A DNA stretch of 64,000 nucleotides, taken from contig NC_087062.1 of the NCBI RefSeq assembly GCF_963678635.1, positions 82,732,012 to 82,796,011 on the forward strand, read 5' to 3'. Source of the DNA: Symsagittifera roscoffensis. Its lineage: Eukaryota; Xenacoelomorpha; Acoela; Convolutidae. This document shows, piece by piece, positions 22,489 through 36,400 of this stretch. Each line of letters starts with the position of its first letter. Within the stretch, counting starts at the first letter, position 1. The position numbers and the translations under genes were made by a program. The notes under the pieces were generated by a model that did no database searches, was not told where the DNA came from, and was given only the letters and a program-made list of their open reading frames with translations.

Positions 22489-24179
22489 CTTCTAATTTGG
22501 AAGTTAACTGGGCTCAATTTTTTATCAACTCGGTCACTTCTATCTGATTCAACAGCCCGTGTGAATTCTTGTCAGAAAGTTTTCAAATTTTGATCCATCA
22601 AAAGTTAAATTTCATATATTGGTAGAATAATTGTTTACGATAGAGTAGTGAATATTTCGAATAATTATAAACTTGAATCTATTAGGAAAAATACGTAACT
22701 AAAATTGATCTAATCGCTTACCGTTCTATTTGTCCGAGAACTCGAAAAAAATTTCGTTTGTCACCAAATCTACACATCACACCAAAAACTATTATACTAC
22801 ACTTTGACAATTGGATACCTGATACTTGTTTCGAATTCACTATTAGTTTCGCTTTGACAACTTAGAGATGACATATCTTTCTCGTGAACTATCTTTTTTA
22901 ATCACCAGTCTGCTATAAAGCAGCAAAAAAAACAATACTGCTCATATCAGGGCGAAATCCTGAATGTTCCAACTGCCTTTTAAGGTCTATGAAGCAGTAA
23001 TAAAATGAAAAAAATAAATGTAATAAAAAAAAATGAAATTTTTTTTACATTGAGAATTTTGGTGAAAAATTTTCCCACTTACGTCATAAACAGTACAAAA
23101 TGATAATTTTGCTCCCAGTAACAACTCAATTATGAAATTAAGCTTCCTCTAACCAATTTGGAATGGTTTTTAAGACGGATCAAATCTCCGATTACGCGTT
23201 TATAGCGCGAATTACATCGCGCGTTAATTGTCCCGCGCGGTAAAATCGTTATCTTTAAACCCCCATAACTTTACGAAAAATGATCAGAGCTGAAATAGCC
23301 GTCAAAAATTGCTAGTTACAAAGTCGAAATTTGTCTGAAGAAAAAAAACCCACCCGCGCACAAATATTCCGTTACTTTCGTTACGAAAGACGGAACAAAA
23401 GCAATATAAATAACCATCAACTCTTTACGAGACTGCTCGTAATAGGGCGAAACCGCGAATGCTTCGGCTGTTCTTTACAGTGTTTTGTTTTTATTCAAGT
23501 TATTGCCCAATTTTTCAAAAATTTGAAAAAACGACTCCCAATCAAACTGATTGTTTTAAAAACCTTCCCCTAAAACGATATAATTAGCATCTACTTATTC
23601 ATTATTTGGTGCGCCATCAATTAGTGGTCTTCAATTAGTTTTCCAACAATTTTCGCAGTGCGTTTAATTGCCGTATTTACTATGCGTCGACAGAAAACTC
23701 GAAACTTCAAGCGAATTAGTTGTCCCGAATTTGCCAGTGCCATATTTCAAACTCCTAAAAAAGGCGAGTTGCCATTTTGATATCTGAGCTCAGTGCAGCA
23801 AAATTTTTCAAAGTGAAACAAGACTACTCAAACCAAAGCCCTGAATATTTCTACTGCCATTTAATTGGTCTCGAATAGTTTTTGCTAAACTAGATATCGG
23901 CAAATCTACAAATTTTTAACTGATAACATCAATTTTTAGCTGTTAAAATTTGAGTCGTTTATGAAATAAATTAGACCAGACCAATTACCTTGCCTCAATT
24001 CTATTTCAAGCATTTATGTACTGCGGGATAATTAGCCCAGTGCAAACTACATAACGAGAAGTTTATACAGACTTGTTGTAGCTACTATGGTAGTGTCCAT
24101 ATCGGGCTGGGCCCATGCAGATCAAGGGAACAAAAAAACCACCCCGAGAATATATATCAAAATTCGGAACAATAATTCT

Positions 24180-24970
24180 ACCAAAATTTTGTAACACAGA
24201 GGCGAAGCAAAGGTTTGTAGCAAGATACACGCGATTTGATTTCAAGCAATTTTTGTTAAATTTGAGGAAAGATGCTGAGAAAAGCAACAGCCATCGTTAA
24301 ATGACTACTGAAAAACCTGAATTTACTAGGCCGTAACTGAGCAGACAAAATTTGGATAGACAACATTCAGCCGAAAAAACACGAACAATTTGAGATACAA
24401 AACGTGAAGCAAAAATGTAGAATGAAAATATGTTGAGTAGTCAAACGACGACTTTTGAGGCAACCAAACAACCGAATTCATTAAAGCCGAAGAAACAATT
24501 AAAGCAAAAGATTTTTATAAAAATTTTGAATCGCAAGCGTACTTACATAACCAAACTGGTTTAAAGACAAAGAAAAGTTAAAAAGTTTTGTAACACAGAG
24601 GCAAAGCAAAGGTTTGTAGCAAGATACACGCGATTGGGTTTCAAGCGATTTTTGTTGAATTTGAGGAAAGATGCTGAAAAAAGCAACAGTCATCGTGAAA
24701 TGAGTACTGAAAAACCTTAAATTACTAGGCCGTAACTGTGCAGACAAAATTTGGATAGACAGCATTCAGCCGAAAAAACACGAACAATTTGAGATACAAA
24801 ACTTGAAGCAAAAATGTAGAATGAAATAATGTTGAGTCGTCAAACGCCGACTTATGAGGCAACCAAACAACCGGATTTAATTAAGCCGAACAAACAATTT
24901 AAGCGAAAAATTTTTATTAAAATCTTGAATCGCAAGCGTACTTACATAGCCAAACTGGTTCGAAGACAAA
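24180..24970. repeat. Tandem duplication, unit about 400 bp (right mirror)
   Basis: Counterpart of 14941-15731; CCAAACTGGTT marks the unit border at about 24551 and 24950. Confidence 0.78.
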
Positions 24971-25615
24971 CAAGAGGTATAATATTTTCTGCAAAACATG
25001 GGTAGGGCTTTTAACATTACTTGAGGACCAGGATTTTAGCTAAGCAAATCATAAAAATTCTCAAATTTCCCGCCTATCCACCGCACATTTTAACGGAAGA
25101 GATCTGTAGCAAGCAGTAACAGGATGGATGATTATTAATTAAAGACCCCTAGAAAAATAGCTTCAGCCGAGTGAAAACAAAAACAAATATTGACAAGTTT
25201 CACCATGGGAAACATTTGCACCTTTTTGCTACTAATTTAAAATGAGAAAACTCAGAAAATAAATAAAAACTTGGATGACTTAGTTTTGAATTACTAATCA
25301 CAACTTCCGAACAATGACCGCTCGACTAGTATAAAAGTTTGAAAATGTATCGATTAGCATAACTTTGTTACCTTAACTTCTCAGAAACACAAGAACAATC
25401 ATAATCCGTTGAAATTGAAACAAATTTCCTTTTCTGAAAAGAAAATTGAGCTAATGCGAAATCAAGCAATCAACTACCAAAGGGGTGGGAGATTTTTAAG
25501 CATATGTAAGTTTGAATTCTCAAATAAAGCTCCACTAGTGCTAATTTGTATTTTTCAAAAGGGCGGATTAAACAAATTCGATCGATCCGCTCTCGCCAGC
25601 CCCCTTCCCCAAAAA

Positions 25616-25675
25616 GACCAAGTTAAGATCCTCCACCCTAAACGGCTTGAGGGAGGTGAAGATGTTAACTTGGTC
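25616..25675. repeat. 60-bp foldback (right mirror)
   Basis: Same GACCAAGTTAA...TTAACTTGGTC palindrome as at 14235-14294, in reverse orientation and the same length. Confidence 0.65.
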
Positions 25676-27449
25676 AAATTTAATTAGCGAATTCGTTCGA
25701 ATTACATATTTTATACAGAAAAAGTTTTCAAAATTACATCTTGGCTAAGGGGGATATTCAACGGTAGGTCACTCAGGGGGGGGGGGGGTGGGGTTTGTTT
25801 ATTCAATTGGGATTTCTTTAGCTTTATCCCCTTTTTTGCAAAAGGGGAAAAGGGGGATATTCGTTAATAGGTACCCGAATGGGGGATGTAATTAAAGAGA
25901 TCCTGGAATTGTACGGTTGATCCATATTTTATGCATAATGATTTAGTTTTGCCGGTATTTGTTTCACATGCGAGCTAGGGACTTGTTTGAATTTTCTGTT
26001 TGCAGTTTTATGCTAGTCGATACATTTTTTTTAAAAAACATTTAAGCTAGTCGAGTTTTATGCTATTCGATACACCGCCATTCCGAAGGTATACCAAGCT
26101 CTTCGAATTTCAAAAGCTTTTTGTAATTGGCAACTTTTCCATAAATTAACCCAATTTGATAATGATAAATGTTAATCGATAGGTGTTTTTTTTTAATTCC
26201 GCTGGCAGCCTATAAAAAACACTTGAGAATTCATTGATTAAATTTTCCTCGCACCATTTGCACTTGGGTTTTTAAACAGTCTAACATTCCTGCCTTTCAG
26301 AATTTCAAATGAACTTACGAAAGGCATCCTGCAAAAGGTGTGGGTTATTCCTGAAAAAAAAACAACACAACCTATATACATGTCTTCATTACGCTCAATG
26401 ACACTTAAAAACAATCCTGAGCTTAAATATTTTGTAACTTTCTCAAAAAAAAAACGAAATAAACTTTTAAATTCGAATTCAAACTTGTCTGCCAATGCGC
26501 AAATGAAATTGAACTAATCTTTTTCTGAAAAAACGCACCCAAAAATGGTGAGTCTCACATCGTTCGTTTAAACTTATAACAGAGATATTCCAATTACGTT
26601 TCCTCTATACCAAGTGGGAAGGAGCCTAAAAGTCGGTAAGGTTCAATAATACAGCAGCTCAATTTCTTACAAATTTGCAAGAAGCGTTGCTACGGGAAAA
26701 GTCTAGCTCCCGATTACAAGACATTTGCTTTTTCAAGTGAAAAGAAAATATACAGCAAAAATCGAGAAAAAAAAGAAAAAACCGAATCAAGAAAGCCCGT
26801 TCAAAACTCTGCTACCTTTCAAAAATCGTATACCAAAGCTGATACAAATTAAACATAAGAAAAGCATTACAATCTCAAGTGTGATTTTTTTTTTCATTAA
26901 TACTTCTAACTTTCGCGTTGAAAAATCCAACGGTAATTTAAGTTTTGATTCAATGAGTATATCACAACCTGAAGGACGGGACTCCAGGCCGATTTTCAGC
27001 TTTGAAAAAGCATCAAAAGGTTTGAAAATGTTAGTATACTTAGTTTTTTGTGACGATTAAAGAAACTTGGTGGATAATAAACATTCTACAACATCCATGT
27101 CTTTCTTGAAAGCTATGAAAAGACATTGATAGCATATAACATATTCAACCTACGTACATCTTTTGAGAACCTCGTCGACTTGATGTCCAGCACCCATTCA
27201 ATGGACCTTAAGCAGCTTCTGGTTTTAGAGACCGGTTCAACAAGTTGAATTTATAAAATGAGGAAAAACAAAACGATTGTTTTAGTTTTTTTTATATCAA
27301 TTTCGCCTGTTTTCTCATTCGTTCTGATTTCTGAGATTCAACCTTCTCCCATGTTTTTTTGACTCCAGACCCGGTAACTAGCAGCAAACCTGTGACGTCT
27401 GCCATTAGTCCGTTCTAACTAGACAACATCAGTTTCCCACTATAGAAAT

Positions 27450-30400
27450 TCATGCAACAGCAAAAACGAAGTCCAAACATCCGATTCTGATAGTAGAGCC
27501 ATGGTACAAAACAGCAGCGCCTTCCCATTGACGAGCATTAGCGTCGTTTTTCAATTCTGCTGCTGACCGCGATGATAGCGAATGATCGCAGTCGCATTTG
27601 AATCCACCGCCCAATGTACTTCTCTCCTTTTCAGAATCCTCGGCCGCGCTTTGGTAGCTGTAAACTATATTATCCACCATTGTTCCATGACAACTGTAAT
27701 TAAGCAGCTCAAACTGACCTTCTTCTTGCACAAAGTAAACTCGACAGTGGATTGATGACACAAACTGACACTTTTTCAACTCTGGTAGTTTCAAATCGCA
27801 ATTGCATTGGTCTGAAACGCACATGGATCTGCTCTTAAAGTTCAAATAGAGGCAGGGGCGGATTTAGGGGGGGGGGGGCGGACGCCCCCCCCCCCCTCAG
27901 GGATTCGACCCCCTGCCGACCCAAAGGGTCCCCCTTTGATACTTTTTAAGAAATCCATTTTTGGCCGACTGACCCTAAAAATTTTCTAAAGGCGCCTTCG
28001 GCGCCAATATATATCAATTTTGAGGGGGGGAGCGCGCGCCGAAAAAAGGGAATTTTTCGGTCAAAATTTTCCAAAAAGTGCCTAAAAACGCCTTTTTTGA
28101 CCTGTTTTTTCAAAAATTTGCCTGCGGCGCAAAAAATTTGGTCAAAATAGGGACAAAACCGTGCTTTGGGAGAGCTCGGAAAATCAATTTGGTCGATCTA
28201 AAAAAAAAAAAAAGGTCGTCAAAATTTTTTGAAAATCCGCCCCCCCCCCCCCCTCGAGAAAATCCTAGATCCGCCCCTGAATAGAGGTTATTATTTTCAC
28301 GATAATAGTCAGGTGTTCTTTAAAAGGTATTCTAGTCTGTGCTAGTTTGGCTCCAATTTAAACTAATAATCATTCCTCTTTCATCGACACTTCAAAAAGA
28401 CTTTAAAATTATTTAAAACACCAACTTACTCGTTCCAATAGTGAAAACGTTGTGATCTGCACGTATGTCAATTCTCTGCGAAATTTCGTTGAAGTTGCAG
28501 TCAACCAAAAGCAGAGCAGCCATAACTGTGTTCTGAAACAGTCATTGAACAGTAAAGTGATCTTGATTTTATACACGCGGATTTTTTTTGGCGCCAATGC
28601 ATTGAGTTTGAGGGGAAAGCGCCGAAAAACATTTTTTCCTCTGTTTTCAATAATTTGCTTGCATCTAGATAATTTTGGCAACATATAGTGTTTAAATAAT
28701 TTTGGCAACATAGTATTTTTGACGTTTTCTAGGAGAGCTGGGAAAATCGATTTGGTTAACCTAAGAATGGAGAGCAGTTTTATTGAAACCATGGGTCACT
28801 CCTACAAACACCCAGGACCAAGCGAGAAAGATGTGGATGCGCACGTAAACCATAATGTACATGTTCGAAAAAGATAAAATAGTATTTTGCTGATAGAAAT
28901 GAGTTATGACTGGAGTGTATAACTCATAGAGTAATTTCGGATAGGGTACACCGTCTGCTCGTCACGCTATCTTATTTTCGGCCGGATAGATTCGTGCAAC
29001 TTCTTAGTCTAATACCGATCCTAATCTTACTCTTATACTATCTAGTCTCAGGTTGTTTAACTAGTCTCTGCTAGGCTCAATAGATCTAGGGTATACTGGT
29101 TTATTGCGGTTGCTGAAGTGCTCGGGAGAGTCCAACTAATTTCTAAGTTAAATTCAAATCTCTCTGGTGCTGAAATTACAAGTAACTTCAGCACTTACAA
29201 ATAAGTGGGTTGTTAGTTAGATGGATCATGATTGGTTAATATTAAATACTTTACATTGGTAAAATATCTAATTTATCCAATCATAAAATGTAGTTTAGAT
29301 CAGGTTCCACCCATCCGGGTTTTACAGAGTTTTTTAGAATAGTTCTTCTGCAATTCGAAGGATGGATGATGGACGTTGGTGTTTGGCGAACATCATATTT
29401 CTTCTGTTTCCTCTTTGTTAAAGAAGTTCCAGGAAGCTGGAGTTAGAGACATAAGACGTTGTGTCTTCTAGTGACAACGACTAAGTCTTTGCAACAAACT
29501 CAAATCTGATTTCAGAATGGTTTGCTATGTCAGGTTTTTCTGTTCTGCGTGGAGAACTTCTTTTGTGTCTGATTTAGTTTGGGAATGGCGTGGAGATTGT
29601 GCGTGGAGGGGATGCCTGGTTACTCGGATCTGTACGTATACTTGAACATCGAGGTGGTCATTGGTCTAGTTCAATGAAGTCCTTTTCTGCGAAGTCAAGT
29701 CGTACTCTAAATCCTTTGAGTTGTGATTGTGAGTGGCATATCGATTGTGGTTGGTCATTCTCTCTCGAGTGTAGTGGGGTCGTTTTGTCTTTAGATGTTC
29801 GTCCTTGGTGTTGTATTCTGATCTATGTATTGCATAATGTAATTTACATTTTATAAAACATTTATTAGTTTAATATTTTTTAATTATGATTTTAGTTAGT
29901 TGTTTTCACAAAAGCTTTTTGTTTTAGTTCGGTTATTTTGATGAGTTACTCACACTTGAGTAGCTCTTATTAAAAATAGAGGTGTGGTCACAAAGCGTGG
30001 ATGTAGCGCGGTGGGTTAGGCCGGCTATAGAGCATGCTCAGGACGTCCTTCCTGGTGGGTTAGGCCAGGAGTGGGAGTATGATTTCATGCGGTTTTTGTG
30101 AGGGGTCCTGTTATGTGACAACGTTTTATGTTGGGTTTGTTGTGGTTTTTCTTATGTCTTGTTGGTTATGTCCTTTTTCCAAAAATCAAATTGTTTGTGG
30201 TATGGGTTTGTCTTTCGACTTTTTTGTGTTTTATTATTTCTTTCTTAGACTTTATAATAGTCTTCAAAAGAATAAATTATCCAGTTTTAAACTGGTTTAA
30301 TCCGGTTTGGGTACCGTTGGTTTCCTTTTCTTAGTCATGCTGTTATTCTATGATTTGTGGTATTTAGTAAGCTGCGTTGGTTAGTTTTGTTTAGTATATG

Positions 30401-33400
30401 ATTCCTTTCCAACCGGGTTAAAGGAAGGTTTGAAACATGTTATTATATGTTAGAGTTGTTGAGTGTGAAAACTTGAAACTGAAATTCATTATTTTAAACA
30501 ATTCTTCGTGGGCGAGCTGTGCGAGTGTGGATAGAATTTCTGTGCGAATGAATGAGAATATCAAAAGGTTAGTACTGCAATTGCATTTTATTAATTTACT
30601 GCATAGAATTTGGAAATTTACTGCTAGTTATGGGGGAATTTTAAGTTACAAATTTCCATCATAATTAGATTTACTGCTTGTGGGGAAAATTTTAGAAATG
30701 AATTTACTGCATTGGTATTAAATTTATAAATTTATAAGTGTAAGAGATTAATAGAATTTTTGAAATCTGTTTGAGGAAATTTGCGATTTTTATTTGTCTT
30801 TTGTGGTTTTTGTAGGTGATCGTCGGATGAAGGCTAAAAATCTAAAGAAAACATGGATAAAGTATGGTGAGTTTTTTAATATTTTAATTAGTTAGTAATA
30901 TTCACTTAATTCATACTTACCTGTTAGTCGTCGGGGAAAAAACCGTGGGGGAAGATGTCGTGGATGAGATCGGAATTTGTTAGTAGTTTAGCTAAGATGC
31001 GGATGATATTTTTAGTCTGAAGCAGTGGCCAAAGCAATTGAAGTGCCTTAATAGTGGTTAGTTCTTCAGTGCCAACTGCAAACTCATAAGGTGTGTTTTG
31101 GATTAGATTATATAATTTGTGATTGAATTTAGTGTTGTGGATGAATTCTAAAATTGGGATTTCTATGGGTTGTACAAACTCGTGCGGGATAAGGAAGGGT
31201 CGGGATTCTTCGGCGTTGAAGGTCTTGGTGATGGGACAGAAGCTGTACATTTGGGTTATGGGATCATAATTGCGAAGAATACCATGAAGGTTAGTATCTT
31301 TAATGCAATATGTGAAATTTAGGAAAAATGGTGAAGTGTATTTGGAATTAATGAATTGAAAACGATGGTGTGGTTGTCTAGAGGGTGTGTGTAGGTCAAA
31401 GTGATTTTGGATGAAGCGATAATAACTATATGTGTGGGTTTGTTTAGTGCGCAACATAATATCGTGTGAGCAGTGTAAATCTCTTTCGTGTGGTGCAAGG
31501 AAATGAAAGGTTAGTGAAAATATTTGGAAGCGTTCTTTAAAACTTTCGTATGCTTGTGTGTCTGTTAGTGCTTCTGAAATAATGTGATCAAACTTTCGGT
31601 CGAAGATGTTTAGTGTAAATATATATGGTGTCTTGATGAAAAATTTCTCGGTAATTTGTGGATTAGCGAAGCGATCGTCGTCTAAGAATTGATCTTGGTT
31701 AGCTCTGATGATGTTGTGATCATAGTATTCGAGTATATATTCGTTAGCTCTAGGTGCAGTGTGTGTTTTTAGTGATTTTTATATCCAACGTAAGTAAATT
31801 GTCTAGCGGTTAGTGGTGTAGTGAGTCGATATAGCATGTCCGTATTTCGCTCTATATCGATGTGAGTGTTAGATAAAGGTAAGCAAAGAGGGTTAGTAAA
31901 ATGATAATATGAGGTCCAAGAGAGAGTGGGCATTAAAACGTATTCATCTACAAAGTTGCGTGTTTCGTTAGTGTCGTGGGGGGTGTTTAAGGTGTATTGT
32001 GGGAATGAGGGTAAGGTGATGGCTAAAAATTCTTTTGTGTTAGTATGCTTGGGGTGGTTGATGTATTCACGGGCTGTTCCTGGTTTTGCTGGGAAAGGAT
32101 GGTTGGGGAACTTTCTTTTAAAAGTGCGGTAAGCTCTATTAGTGTTGAGTGAAGATTCAGTTGATGTGGATGATGGTGCTAATGATTCAGTATAATTTGA
32201 AGAGGGTGTAGGGGTAGGGGGGTTGGATGAATTTATTGTGGAGGAGATTTGGTTTATTGTTGGGGTATGGAGGTGGTAGGGTTGTTGTTGAAGGGTAATA
32301 AAATTATCTAGCTCTGGGGAGATTCGGGGGGTGTCTGGAGAATGAGATGATTGGTCAGAATGAAATGAGGAGTAGGTTGGGGCTAGCTTGGGAAGCATAA
32401 GAGGGTGTGGGAGTGATTGGGTCAGGGTTATTGGATAATATGGGTTGAAAAGGGGGTTGAGAAAAATTAGAAGAGTTATGAAAATTATTGGATGGGGATG
32501 GTTCTGAGTCGGCAAATTCATCGGGGGTTTCAATATTCGGGTTATTGAGTTGTGAGATGGAATATAAAACTGAGATGTGTGAATTAGTGTCGGAATTCAT
32601 GCCTGATGTTACATTACTAGATGGAAAATCGGGTGGCGGAAAAGCAAAAAGTGGTATTATTGGGATTGTAGAGGTAAGATTGGTTGGGTGGGAATTTGAT
32701 CGGTGTAGTGATCCAAGTTGGCGGCTCATCGTGGGCTAAAAAAATGATTATTTTGAGACTGAAAAGCGGTGGTGTGGGGTTGTTCAATAATTTGTTCATA
32801 AGTATTATGGTCTTGTGACTGGTGTGTCATTATATGTTGGATGGGACTTTGTGATGTGGTGAGTCGAAAATTTGGATTATGTGTGATGGCTAAATTTCGA
32901 AAATTTCGTGGGACTAGGGATAGTGGATGGTTATTTGGTAGGGGTGGTAATTGTGGTGCCGTTGGCGTTATGTCTACATTGTTATGTTCTTCGTCGTATG
33001 TATTTTGTCGTGTTGCTATTTTTGTGTTATATTCTTTTATTTGTGCGTCTAAAAGAATTTTGTTTATAGATGTAGAAAAGATTCCAAAAAATCCTGCAAA
33101 GAGTATGCGTGCTACGCTTGCTTGTCTGTTTACTTGTGTGTGTATAGCACATGTGTTGTAGATTCCTTTTAAAAGTGAGAAAAGAAATCCAATAAAGTTA
33201 AACATAGCGTATAAAATAGTCAATTTTTCTAAGATGTAGTAGGGCCATCCTAGAAAATCGAGGATCTCATTTTTGAGTGTAACAAAGCTAAAAATGTTAA
33301 TTGGTGATATATCTTGGGGACGGTATTTTTCACCGTTTAGATATATATAATCTTTAATGTCTTTAAAATATCCGCTATAGTCTTGCGTGTAGATATCGGC

Positions 33401-36400
33401 AAATCCTGCGGTTTCTGCAAGTTTGCGTAAATTTTGGTCTATTGATTGTCTTTGTATAGTGTCCATTTGTGTTAATAATTCTTGGAATTGTTGTGTTCTA
33501 ATGTGATGTTGAATATCTGATTTTGAATAGATTCCTATTGATTGTAAGTCTATATTTGGGTTTCGAACAATAGCGCGAATGCTTTCTGGTGAAAATTTTT
33601 TGAGTGATTGCATTAATGTGGGATATGGAGTGAGAAGATAATATTTATTTTCATCAGGGTTTAGTTGTACTACGTTGTGGCTATTTTCTGATCCACATGG
33701 AACTGCGGTATCCCAGAAATAGGTTCTTCGTGAAAGTGTATCCACGAAATGTACTTTATTCTTATAAAAGATAGGGATTCTTTTATAACATCGTTTATCT
33801 TCAAAAACGTATAGTGGTGATACTTTTTTAGTACAAGTATAAAACCATAAGATGTTTCCTTCATAGTCTAAAAAATTTGATCTATTTCCAGATAATAAGT
33901 ATCCTGCATAGGGTATTTTTAATACTGCTAGTGCAAGTGATTGTAATATTTGTGTTCGTTCTAATTCGCATAGTTGGTGTAGTGTTTCTAATTCGGAGAG
34001 TGACATTTCTTGAAAAATTCGGCTAATTGTGTAATCTAGTTTCATATCTAAGTGAATATCATAGTGGATATTACCGAAATATGTAGTATTCATTAGTGAT
34101 AATTCTTGTAAGCGTGTGCTTCTGGTGTCATGGGGTTTTAGATGTCCACCAGGTTGTCCGTTGCTTTTTTCAAAATTAACGGGTATATAGGATGTTCCTT
34201 CGTTTGGAGGATGACCTGTGGCATATGGGTCGATTTTTATTTTTCCAGTGGTCATGTCGAATCCTTTTTCGTATTCAACTAATATCTCGGAGTATTGTGT
34301 TTTGTGAAGTGGGTTTCTGTATTTACATGCAAGTTCTGTTTCTTGATATATTTGAAAACGTGTCAATTTATTTTCTATATTGTCTATGTTTCTAAAATTA
34401 GAACTTAGTTTTCGTGATGGATGGACTTGTTCATATGGAATTGATTGTATAAAATATTTTTCGTGAAATTTTATCATACGAGCGTGTATTTTTGCTACTT
34501 GAAATGTTGTACATGTATCTTCGGAGAACCAAACAATTGTTGCTTGTGTTCTCGTTGTAGGGTCGCAATAACCTTGATCATTTTTACAAGGTAATCGGAT
34601 TCCTTGATAGATCATTGTATTATCTGATAAATCTCGTGTTAGTTGTATTTTTTCGAGTTGTATTTTCCAATCGAAAAACATTATTTCTTGGTATCCTTTA
34701 TTTTTTGTGTCTGCTTTGCAGTTTGATGGGTCATTTATACCAATGTGTGGTATCCAGTGTTTATCGTGTATGTCATAGGTTAATCGTCCGTGTGCGCCGT
34801 TATACGGGTATTTTTCGTCTAGTTTTATATGTCCTTGGTGTCTTTCAAGTTGTGATTGATGTACAGAGTCTGAAAAAACTTGAAAGTTAACTAACCTTCT
34901 TTCGGAGTTTTTATTTTGTGTGATGTTTAGTCTAAGTAATTCATTTTTACAATCGTCGGGATTGAGATGTAAAAGACGTTCTATATTACTCTGATAGAAT
35001 GATTCATGGTCAAGTCGGTTTTTGTTTCCGTTCGAGACTTGTGAACAATGTACTTTCTTTTCGGAAAATGTTGCTGTGAATTTATAACCTGTAACTGTTG
35101 TTGCTCGGGCTTTTGAATAGAGTGTTGCTATTACATCTGTGGTTTCTATAGCTTGTGGTTCTGTTTCACATTGTGATACTTGATTTATTGCATATTTATG
35201 TAGTGTTTTTTGTTCATTTTCTTCACAATCGTAATGTGTTACTAATAAATCTTGTGGTCCTGTACGAGGGGAAGGGTTTATGTTTTGATTTGAGATTACT
35301 AGAAAAAGGATTTGGAGAAAAATTAATAATTTTAGAATATACATGTGTATGATAATCCTGAGTATGGATTATAAAATGTAATGTAGCCAATTGTGTTTTT
35401 GGTATATCTGTCGTATTTGTATATTACTTCAGTAGTTATAAACGGTGGTGGTAGTGATTGAGCTGTTATGTTAGGTGGGTTTAATGGGTAGGGATGTTGG
35501 GTAATATTGTTTAACTTAACTGTGATTTCAAACTTTAATTGTAAACTGTTTTGTTGGAGTATTTGAATATTGTGATCACGGATATCGTTGTGAATATCTT
35601 GGCGATATTGTAATCTATTAAGTGCCCAGTTATGAAGGCGGTTACTTTCTTGATGTTGTCCAAATAATGGTGGAGGTGCTGTAAATGTATTCCAATCTAG
35701 TCTTAAAGGAATATTTATTGATGATCGTTCTCGATATCTGGCGTCGAGATTATTTGGAAAATTTAAGTTAAAAGGTGGTGGTGAAATCTGGCTTATTGAT
35801 GGTGTTGATGGTAGTGATAATGTTTCTGGTAGTGATGAGGATGTTGTTGTATCCGTAGAAATATCTATTGGATTATTGACTAAATTTAATTCACCTTGTG
35901 TAAATGAATGTGTTGTCCAATATGGTAGTCGTGATGCCTGGTTTGGGGGGTTAAAGGGATTTTCACGTATTTGTTCAGATGTTGGTGTTGAACCTAAGTA
36001 ATCTGATGGTAGGCTTGAGGTGCTACGTTGTGAAAGAAGCGTAGGGGCTTCTGGTAATATACCAATGGGGTTTTCTGGAGTGTTTTGTGATGGGGATTGA
36101 GGTATATCAAAATGAACTCGGGGAGTTTGAAAATTTCTGTTTCGTCGAGGATGTATAATTTGTCTATTTATTTCGACTGTATTTTGGTTTTGACTAGGAT
36201 TTCTTATTCTACTTAGTTCTTGTGGTAGTGTTGGGTATAGGTTATATGTTGGTTCGCTTAGAGGTGCTTGTCGTTGAACTGGTTCTAGTGGTTCTGATAA
36301 ACGAGCATGTCGTTCTTCAAAAGTGTATGGATTGTCTTGAAAAGAAATTCGTGTAGATGTTTGAGGATTTTGAGTAGTTGAAGGTGGTGTTGGGTTATCT

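Larger units (their letters stand above)
22489..27449. other. Intergenic region, right-arm mirror
   Basis: Reverse-complement counterpart of 12475-17411 with the same repeats and no credible gene. Small indels occur, mostly in homopolymers. Confidence 0.6.
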
